A DNA stretch of 10,105 bases, from positions 1 through 10,105 of the forward strand of contig JBARRR010000135.1 in the NCBI GenBank assembly GCA_049644325.1, read 5' to 3'. The notes below the pieces were generated by a model. It worked only from the letters and a program-made list of their open reading frames with translations, was not told the origin of the DNA and searched no databases. Positions 5,129-10,105 of the stretch are shown one piece after another. The stretch is from DASZHA01 sp049644325 (GTDB lineage: Bacteria > Chloroflexota > Dormibacteria > DASZGP01). A program made the translations under genes and the position numbers. Positions within the stretch are counted from its first letter, which is position 1, and each line of letters opens with the position of its first letter.

Positions 5129-6520
5129 TTGAGCGATAGCAAGGATCGGCTGTTCGTCGGGACGCTCGCCTTTGCCCTGCTCATGACCCTCGTCTTCGGC
5201 GCCGCCCTGGCCTGGGACATCACCAACAACCGTGGTGGCGCGGGCACCAGCCAGCGCACCGTCACCGGCGGTGACTCGACCGCCGACCCCAATGCAGCGG
5301 GCAACGCCGGCAGCGCGGGCTCGGCGGGCGGCGCCAGCCGCGGCTCCGGCGGCAGTGGCGGCGGCGGCGCCAGCGCCAACGCCGACGTCGTGCCTGCGGG
5401 CGCCGACATCCAGATCGGCGCGGTGATCACCCAGTCCGGCCCGCTCGACGCCAGCGACGCGTTCAAGGCCCAGGAGGCCTACGTGCAGATGGTCAACGCT
5501 TCCGGCGGCGTCAACGGCCATCACATCAAGCTCGATGTCCAGAACGACAACGGCGACCCCGGCGTGGGCAAACCGGCATTCGAGAAGATCGTGCAGGAGG
5601 AGAAGGCGCTGGCGATTGTGGGGGAGTGCGCCCCACTCACCGATGTCGGGATCATCAATGAGATCAGCCAGTTCCAGGTCCCTGTGATCAATGACTGCCT
5701 GACCGGTCCCGCCGCCTATGGCAACCCCTACATCTGGTTCAGCACCCAGGCGCCCGGGACGTGGCAGCAGCTCTCGGCGACCTACCTGCACTCGCACGCC
5801 GACCAGCTCAAGTTCCACAAGCCGTGGGTGCTCTGCGTCGACACCATCGTGACGCGGCCGTACTGCGACGGCTTCGTCAAGGGGTGGACGGCCGCGGGCG
5901 GCACCACCTGCTCCCACAATGCATGCGGCCGAGGCGACTACGACACCGAGCAGGTCGCCACCACCCGCACCCAGTACGACCTCCAGGCCTCCAGCATGAA
6001 GGCCAGCGGCGCCGATTCGATCGTGGCCCTGCTGGAGCCGACCAACGAGGCCGCCTTCCTGCAGGCGCTCACCGACCAGGGCATGTGTCCGTCCAACGGC
6101 TGGGCCCAGTACGCGCCCCTTGGCTCAGACCCCAGCGCCATCCGAGCCGGCGGTAACTGCGCCATGGGGCTTTTGGCCAGCACCTCGAACTCCTACTTCC
6201 CGTCGGAGAACACCCCCGGAGAGCAGCAGCTGGGCCAGGCCCTGTCTCGCTACCAGCCGGGCACCCCTCTCGACAACTACGCCCTCTCCATCGGCTGGAC
6301 GCCGATGGTCCTGTTCGGCGAGGCGGTGCGCCGCGCGGGTTCCAACCTCAGCCGGCAAACCCTGATCAACGCCCTCAACAGCATGAATGGCTACGACACC
6401 AACGGTCTCTGCAAGGGCATCACCTGGACCTCCGGCAACCACCTGGCCCCCGCGTTCACGCGATGGGCCCGGGTGACCGGGCCGGCGACCTACGACGTCT
6501 TCACCGGCTGGGAGGGCTGA
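5129..6520 (+). CDS. LIV-type (PBP1 fold) ABC substrate-binding protein, membrane-anchored or secreted
   Basis: A 463-residue extracytoplasmic solute-binding protein of the branched-chain amino-acid/HAAT family, expected to deliver ligand to the divergently encoded permease. After a charged start (MSDSKDR), residues 8-29 form one hydrophobic helix that is either a signal peptide or a membrane anchor; no lipobox cysteine follows it. Residues 35-90 are a low-complexity Gly/Ala/Ser linker. The binding domain opens at IQIGAVITQSGPL (94-106) with the typical VNASGGVNGHHIKLDVQNDN segment (122-141), AIVGECAPLTD (162-172) and VPVINDC (184-190). It has nine cysteines (167, 190, 236, 246, 261, 266, 320, 344, 428), many for this family and suggestive of disulfides. 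The ligand cannot be read from the sequence. Many LIV-family binders take aromatic or carboxylated compounds rather than amino acids, and the operator upstream points to a steroid-linked one. Confidence 0.88.
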   Translation: MSDSKDRLFVGTLAFALLMTLVFGAALAWDITNNRGGAGTSQRTVTGGDSTADPNAAGNAGSAGSAGGASRGSGGSGGGGASANADVVPAGADIQIGAVITQSGPLDASDAFKAQEAYVQMVNASGGVNGHHIKLDVQNDNGDPGVGKPAFEKIVQEEKALAIVGECAPLTDVGIINEISQFQVPVINDCLTGPAAYGNPYIWFSTQAPGTWQQLSATYLHSHADQLKFHKPWVLCVDTIVTRPYCDGFVKGWTAAGGTTCSHNACGRGDYDTEQVATTRTQYDLQASSMKASGADSIVALLEPTNEAAFLQALTDQGMCPSNGWAQYAPLGSDPSAIRAGGNCAMGLLASTSNSYFPSENTPGEQQLGQALSRYQPGTPLDNYALSIGWTPMVLFGEAVRRAGSNLSRQTLINALNSMNGYDTNGLCKGITWTSGNHLAPAFTRWARVTGPATYDVFTGWEG

Positions 6521-6562
6521 CCCGGACCCAGGCCCGGCCGCTAAAGGCCTTCGGACCAAAAC

Positions 6563-6576
6563 TAGAACGTGTTATA
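6563..6576. promoter_or_regulatory. KstR-like operator, site 2
   Basis: TAGAACGTGTTATA also fits TNNAACNNGTTNNA at every fixed base. It lies in the 98-base gap between the binding-protein stop and the flavoprotein start, 42 bases before the latter's ATG. Over 19 bases (6560-6578) it differs from site 1 at only two positions, one in the central spacer and one at the outer edge. It would place the flavoprotein, P450 and acyl-CoA dehydrogenase genes under the same repressor as the transporter. Confidence 0.77.
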
Positions 6577-6578
6577 GT
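6573..6578 (+). promoter_or_regulatory. Probable -10 box for the flavoprotein-cyp125-fadE29 operon
   Basis: TATAGT (five of six to TATAAT) overlaps the right end of operator site 2. A weak TTCGGA (6550-6555) lies 17 bases upstream as a possible -35. Transcription would begin near 6585 with a leader of about 34 bases. A repressor bound here would block polymerase directly. Confidence 0.52.
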
Positions 6579-6606
6579 AGCGACGCTTGTCGACAGCGCG
6601 CCGATA

Positions 6607-6612
6607 GAGAGG
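6607..6612 (+). promoter_or_regulatory. Ribosome binding site setting the flavoprotein start
   Basis: GAGAGG lies six bases before ATG 6619. It excludes the in-frame upstream start at 6463, which would lie inside the binding-protein gene and upstream of the promoter. Confidence 0.7.
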
Positions 6613-6618
6613 TTTGTA

Positions 6619-7737
6619 ATGCGGACCGAGATCTGTGATCGACTCGGAATCGAGTTCCCCATCTTTGCCTTCAGTCATTGCCGCGACGTGGTGGCGGCGG
6701 TCTCCAAGGCCGGCGGACTGGGGATGCTGGGGGCGCTGGTCTTCAGCCCGGAGCAGCTCGAGATCGAGCTGAACTGGATCGACGAGCACGTGGGCGGCAA
6801 GCCCTACGGCGTCGACGTCGTCATGCCCGCGAAGTACGAGGGCGCCGACCTCACCGGCAAGGACCTCGAGGGGACGCTGCGCGGCATGATCCCGGCCACC
6901 CACGTCGAGTACGTCGAGGAGATCCTCACCCGCTACGGGGTCGCACCGCTGCCGCCCGACGAGCCCAAGCCCAAGGCGCTACTGGGTTGGTCCGAAGGCG
7001 CGGGCCGTTCGCAGGTGGACATCGCTCTGCAACATCCCATCAAGCTGATCGCCAACGCCCTGGGGCCGCCGCCGGAAGACGTCGTAGTCCAGGCGCACGA
7101 GCACGGCGTGCTGGTGGCCGGCCTGGTCGGTGACGCCAACCAGGCGCGCAAGCAGGTCGAGGTAGGGGTCGACATCATCATCGCGTCCGGTACCGAGGCC
7201 GGCGGTCACACCGGCGAGGTGGCGACATTCGTGCTGGTGCCGGAGGTGGTCGACGCTATCTCGCCGGTGCCGGTGTTGGCAGCGGGTGGGATCGGCGACG
7301 GTCGCCAGGTGGCGGCGGCGCTGGCGCTGGGCGCCCAGGGGGTCTGGACCGGGTCGATCTGGCTGACCGTCGCCGAGGCGGACACCACACCCCTGATCCG
7401 CGAGAAGCTGCTCGCCGCCGGCTCGCGCGACACCGTGCGCTCGCGAGCGCTGACCGGCAAGCCCGCGCGCCAGCTGCGCACCGCCTGGACCGACGCCTGG
7501 GACGACCCCAACGGTCCAGGGCCGCTGCCCATGCCACTCCAGTTCATGCTCACCGCCGAGGCCCAGCACCGCATCGGCCGCTCTGGCAACAAGGAGCTGG
7601 CGGGGATGCCGGTGGGCCAGATCGTCGGCCGGATGAACAGCATCCGCACCACCCAGGACGTCATGTACGGGTTGGTCGAGGGCTGCATCAAGACCATCGA
7701 AGAGATGCAGGCCAAGCTCGGGAGCGCGGTCGGCTGA
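6619..7737 (+). CDS. Nitronate monooxygenase-family FMN oxidoreductase (NPD/TIM barrel)
   Basis: A 372-residue flavoprotein of the nitronate monooxygenase (2-nitropropane dioxygenase-like) family. Motifs are the N-terminal CDRLGIEFPIFAF (6-18), VSKAGGLGMLGAL (28-40), SGTEAGGHTG (190-199; His197 at the usual catalytic position and part of the FMN phosphate site), and PVLAAGGIGDGRQVAAALALGAQGVWTGS (218-246). It resembles mycobacterial members such as Rv1533, from memory. A different family member, IpdC, is an ene-reductase-like enzyme in breakdown of the steroid C/D rings, so a steroid-CoA redox step is possible. True nitronate oxidation is not supported by context. It is the first gene after operator site 2, and its TGA overlaps the cyp125 ATG by one base, so the two are made together. 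Family assignment is secure; the reaction is unknown. Confidence 0.87.
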   Translation: MRTEICDRLGIEFPIFAFSHCRDVVAAVSKAGGLGMLGALVFSPEQLEIELNWIDEHVGGKPYGVDVVMPAKYEGADLTGKDLEGTLRGMIPATHVEYVEEILTRYGVAPLPPDEPKPKALLGWSEGAGRSQVDIALQHPIKLIANALGPPPEDVVVQAHEHGVLVAGLVGDANQARKQVEVGVDIIIASGTEAGGHTGEVATFVLVPEVVDAISPVPVLAAGGIGDGRQVAAALALGAQGVWTGSIWLTVAEADTTPLIREKLLAAGSRDTVRSRALTGKPARQLRTAWTDAWDDPNGPGPLPMPLQFMLTAEAQHRIGRSGNKELAGMPVGQIVGRMNSIRTTQDVMYGLVEGCIKTIEEMQAKLGSAVG

Positions 7738-8972
7738 TGGCAGCGCCGACCGCAGTCCGCACCATCGACAACATCGACATCTACGACCCCGAGGTCTACG
7801 TCGAGGACGTTCCCCACGACCAGTTCGCCATCCTCCGCAGGGAGGCGCCGGTCTATCACCACTACGAGCCCGGCACCGACGGCTTTTGGGCGGTGACGCG
7901 CTATCCCGACGTCGTCGCCGTCTCGCGTGACTCGGCGACGTTTTCGTCGCACCGGGGCAGCGCCCTGATGAACGACATCGGCTCCGACGAGCTCGCCAAC
8001 CTGCAGCTGATGATGCTGAACATGGACCCGCCCAAGCACACCCGCATGCGGCTTCTGGTCAACAAGGGTTTCACGCCCCAGATGATCCAGCGGCTCAAGG
8101 ACCGGGTCGGCGAGCTCTGCACCGAGATCGTCGATGGCGTGGCCCAGAAGGGCCAGTGTGACTTCGTCACCGAGATCGCCGCCGAGCTTCCGCTCCAGGT
8201 GATCGCGGAGATGGTGGGCATCCCGGTCGAGGACCGCCACAAGATCTTCGACTGGAGCAACAAGCTGATCGGCTTCGACGACCCCGAGTTCCAGAACACG
8301 CCCGAGATCGCCCAGGAAGTCTCGATGCAGATGTACATGTACGCCAACGAGCTGGCCGAACAGCGCAAGGACAGCCCCCGCGAGGACCTGGTCAGCGTGC
8401 TTATGCGCGCCGAGGTCGATGGCGAAACCCTCACCGAGATGGAGTTCGACCTCTTCTTCCTGCTGCTGGCGGTGGCCGGCAATGAGACCACCCGCAACCT
8501 CATCTCGGGCGGCATGCGCGCCATGTTCGAGCACCCCGACCAGTGGCAGGCGCTGGTCAAAGAGCCCGAGCTGCTCAACCCCGCGGTCGAAGAGATGCTG
8601 CGCTGGGTCACGCCCGTGATGCAATTCCGGCGCACGACCACCCGCGATGTCGAGCTCCACGGCGTGCCGATGAAGGAGGGTGACAAGGTCATCATCTACT
8701 ACTCCTCAGCCAACCGCGACGAGGAGTACTTCGACAGCCCGCAGTCGTTCAACGTCCGACGCGACCCCAACGAGCACCTGACCTTCGGCGGCGGAGGCGC
8801 CCACTTCTGCCTCGGCGCCAACCTGGCCAGGCTGGAGATCCGCCTGATATTCGAGGAGCTGCGCAAGCGCCTGCCCGACATCGAGCTGGCGGCGCCGCCA
8901 CGGCGGCTGCGCAGCAACTTCATCAACGGCGTCAAGGAGATGCAGGTCCGCTACACGCCCGAGGGCGCCTAG
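7737..8972 (+). CDS. cyp125: CYP125-like cytochrome P450 (sterol C26/27 monooxygenase)
   Basis: A complete 411-residue soluble P450. The I-helix oxygen-activation motif is AGNETT (247-252), the K-helix ExxR is Glu286-Arg289, and the haem loop FGGGGAHFCLG (350-360) supplies Cys358. Segments resembling CYP125 of M. tuberculosis are MLNMDPPKHTRMR (93-105), GFTPQ (111-115), AELPLQVIAEMVGIP (149-163), LLAVAGNETTRN (243-254), RWVTPVMQFRRTT (289-301), GANLAR (360-365) and the tail LRSNFINGVKEMQVRYT (391-407). CYP125 enzymes oxidise the terminal methyl of the cholesterol side chain to alcohol, aldehyde and acid, starting its degradation. CYP124 and CYP142 are related alternatives, but the resemblance is greatest to CYP125. 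It needs a ferredoxin such as that at 284-481. The start overlaps the flavoprotein stop; the next gene begins 37 bases after its TAG. Confidence 0.88.
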   Translation: MAAPTAVRTIDNIDIYDPEVYVEDVPHDQFAILRREAPVYHHYEPGTDGFWAVTRYPDVVAVSRDSATFSSHRGSALMNDIGSDELANLQLMMLNMDPPKHTRMRLLVNKGFTPQMIQRLKDRVGELCTEIVDGVAQKGQCDFVTEIAAELPLQVIAEMVGIPVEDRHKIFDWSNKLIGFDDPEFQNTPEIAQEVSMQMYMYANELAEQRKDSPREDLVSVLMRAEVDGETLTEMEFDLFFLLLAVAGNETTRNLISGGMRAMFEHPDQWQALVKEPELLNPAVEEMLRWVTPVMQFRRTTTRDVELHGVPMKEGDKVIIYYSSANRDEEYFDSPQSFNVRRDPNEHLTFGGGGAHFCLGANLARLEIRLIFEELRKRLPDIELAAPPRRLRSNFINGVKEMQVRYTPEGA

Positions 8973-8995
8973 TGGCCCGCAGCGGCGGATTCCGA

Positions 8996-9002
8996 GGGAG
9001 GG
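8996..9002 (+). promoter_or_regulatory. Ribosome binding site of the acyl-CoA dehydrogenase gene
   Basis: GGGAGGG lies seven bases before ATG 9010, in the 37-base gap after cyp125, and identifies this ATG as the start. No promoter or operator-like sequence is visible in the gap, so the gene is probably transcribed with cyp125. Confidence 0.7.
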
Positions 9003-9009
9003 ACTGACG

Positions 9010-10105
9010 ATGGCTGTCGAGACCAGGACCACGCCCGCCGAGGAGAAATCCGGGCTGCGAATCGCCTACACCGAGGCCCAGGAGGCGCTGCGGAAGGAGC
9101 TGCGGGAGTACTTCGCCGCGATCATGACGCCCGAGGTCGAGGCCATGATGGCGTCGGGGGAGATGCACGGTGATGCCTACAAGGACATCACCCGCCGGAT
9201 CGGCAGCGACGGCTGGCTCGGCATCGGGTGGCCGGTCGAATACGGCGGCCAGGGCCGTACACCGATCGAGCAGTTCATCTTCTTCGACGAGGTCCAGCGG
9301 GCGGGGGTGCCGATCCCCTTCCTGACGATCAACACGGTGGGCCCGACGATCATGCAGTTCGGGACCGACGCCCAGAAGGAGGAGTTCCTGCCCCGGATCC
9401 TTCGCGGCGAGGTGCACTTCTCGATCGGATACAGCGAGCCCAACGCCGGCACCGACCTGGCGGCGCTCAAGACCAAGGCGGTGCGCGACGGCGACGACTA
9501 CGTCATCGACGGCGCCAAGATGTGGACCAGCCTGATCGCCGACGCCGACTATGTCTGGCTGGCGGCGCGCACCGATCCCGAGGCCCCCAAGCACAAGGGC
9601 ATCTCGATCTTCATCGTGCCGACCAGCTCGCCCGGCTTCCGCTGGACCCCGGTGCACACCATCGGTGACGCGGGGACCTCGGCCACCTTCTACGAGGGAG
9701 TGCGGGTGCCCGCGACCGCGATCGTCGGCGAGGTCAACGCCGGCTGGCGGCTGATCACGACGCAGCTGAACTACGAGCGGGTGTCGCTATGCGCGCCCGG
9801 CGGGGTGGTGCGGATCTTCGAGGAGGTCACCGACTGGGCCCGGGAGACGCGCCTCGCGGACGGCCGCCGCGTCATCGACCAGGAGTGGGTCCAGGTCAAC
9901 CTGGCCCGCGTCAAGGCCGGCCTCGACTTCCTGACGCTGATCAACTGGAAGGTGGCCTGGAGCCTGACCCATGGCGGCATGAACCCCGCCGACGCCTCGG
10001 CGACCAAGGTCTTCGGCACCGAGTTCTTCTGCGACGCCTATCGCCTGCTGCTCGAGGTCATGGGGCCCGCGGGCGGCATCAAGCGCGGGTCCGAGGGCGC
10101 CGTCC
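9010..10105 (+). CDS. fadE29: FadE29/ChsE2-like acyl-CoA dehydrogenase (3' end outside window)
   Basis: The first 365 residues of an FAD-dependent acyl-CoA dehydrogenase; compared with FadE29 (Rv3543c, about 387 residues) roughly the last 45 are missing. FadE29 (ChsE2) pairs with FadE28 (ChsE1) in a heterotetramer that desaturates the three-carbon side chain of pregnane-carboxyl-CoA, giving the substrate of ChsH1-ChsH2. Shared blocks are GWPVEYGGQGRTPIEQ (73-88), NTVGPT (108-113), GEVHFSIGYSEPNAGTDLAA (133-152), DADYVWLAARTDP (178-190), KHKGISIFIV (194-203), GWRLITTQLNYER (245-257) and NPADASATKVFGTE (325-338). Glu256 sits where isovaleryl-CoA dehydrogenase has its catalytic base, but which subunit is catalytic in this pair should not be assumed. 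The N-terminus has about 18 extra residues before the first helix. A FadE28-like gene is expected next. Confidence 0.9.
   Translation, partial: MAVETRTTPAEEKSGLRIAYTEAQEALRKELREYFAAIMTPEVEAMMASGEMHGDAYKDITRRIGSDGWLGIGWPVEYGGQGRTPIEQFIFFDEVQRAGVPIPFLTINTVGPTIMQFGTDAQKEEFLPRILRGEVHFSIGYSEPNAGTDLAALKTKAVRDGDDYVIDGAKMWTSLIADADYVWLAARTDPEAPKHKGISIFIVPTSSPGFRWTPVHTIGDAGTSATFYEGVRVPATAIVGEVNAGWRLITTQLNYERVSLCAPGGVVRIFEEVTDWARETRLADGRRVIDQEWVQVNLARVKAGLDFLTLINWKVAWSLTHGGMNPADASATKVFGTEFFCDAYRLLLEVMGPAGGIKRGSEGAV

Noticed and set aside
5280..5395. Gly/Ala/Ser-rich repetitive stretch as a DNA repeat element
   Set aside because: It has no regular repeat unit at the DNA level. It is a coding low-complexity linker.
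4973..5917. Upstream extension of the permease frame by 315 codons
   Set aside because: It runs antisense through the binding-protein gene and across the promoter, and its composition is shadow-like. The TTG at 4972 with a good ribosome site explains the true start.
6500..6552. Possible terminator after the binding-protein gene (CTGGG/CCCAG stem, AAGGCCTT palindrome)
   Set aside because: The stems are short with a long loop and there is no T-run, so neither can be supported as an intrinsic terminator.
6463..6618. Upstream start of the flavoprotein inside the binding-protein gene
   Set aside because: The extra 52 residues do not resemble the family and would lie upstream of the probable promoter and operator.
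7206..8660. Antisense open frame of 484 codons opposite the flavoprotein and P450 genes
   Set aside because: The sense strand carries two clear families with intact motifs. The antisense product has no recognisable domain.
1..10105. KstR2-type operator (CAAG-NN-CTTG core)
   Set aside because: Looked for by eye on both strands and not found; only the KstR-type sites are present.

Overview
The window is a gene-dense, very GC-rich stretch with start/stop overlaps inside operons and frequent GTG/TTG starts. It fits an Actinomycetota genome or another high-GC soil lineage; the sequence alone does not settle which. There is no rRNA, tRNA, mobile element or CRISPR array. Most genes resemble the steroid (cholesterol) side-chain degradation genes of mycobacteria and rhodococci, especially the igr operon (cyp125, fadE28, fadE29, chsH2, chsH1, ltp2).

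Layout. (1) 1-3066, + strand: the end of a short-chain dehydrogenase, a three-cysteine ferredoxin, then ChsH2-like, ChsH1-like and Ltp2-like genes, tightly packed and probably one operon. (2) 3063-4972, - strand: a LivF-type ABC ATPase with an unusual C-terminal extension and a LivH-type permease, convergent with ltp2. (3) 4973-5128: a 156-bp divergent promoter region. (4) 5129-6520, + strand: a LIV-type (PBP1 fold) substrate-binding protein with an N-terminal membrane segment. (5) 6521-6618: a short promoter region. (6) 6619-10105, + strand: a nitronate monooxygenase-family flavoprotein, a CYP125-like P450 and a FadE29/ChsE2-like acyl-CoA dehydrogenase that runs off the end.

How the parts fit. 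CYP125 enzymes oxidise the terminal carbon of the sterol side chain using electrons from a ferredoxin. After rounds of beta-oxidation, a FadE28-FadE29 type dehydrogenase desaturates the last three-carbon side chain. ChsH1-ChsH2 hydrates it, and Ltp2, docked on the DUF35 domain of ChsH2, cleaves it to the 17-keto steroid and propionyl-CoA. All of these except the FadE28 partner and the thiolase and activation steps are represented here.

The most notable non-coding signal is a 19-bp sequence found twice with 17 of 19 bases identical, at 5059-5077 (between the transporter genes) and 6560-6578 (before the flavoprotein-P450-dehydrogenase operon). Both copies match TNNAACNNGTTNNA, the known operator of KstR, the TetR-family repressor of cholesterol catabolism. 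Both overlap probable -10 boxes. This ties a LIV-type ABC importer to the same control as sterol side-chain degradation, and makes it a candidate importer of a sterol or steroid acid, or of a related molecule. The LivF-like ATPase also carries what looks like a ribbon-helix-helix domain and a basic tail, which I do not recognise as a standard arrangement.
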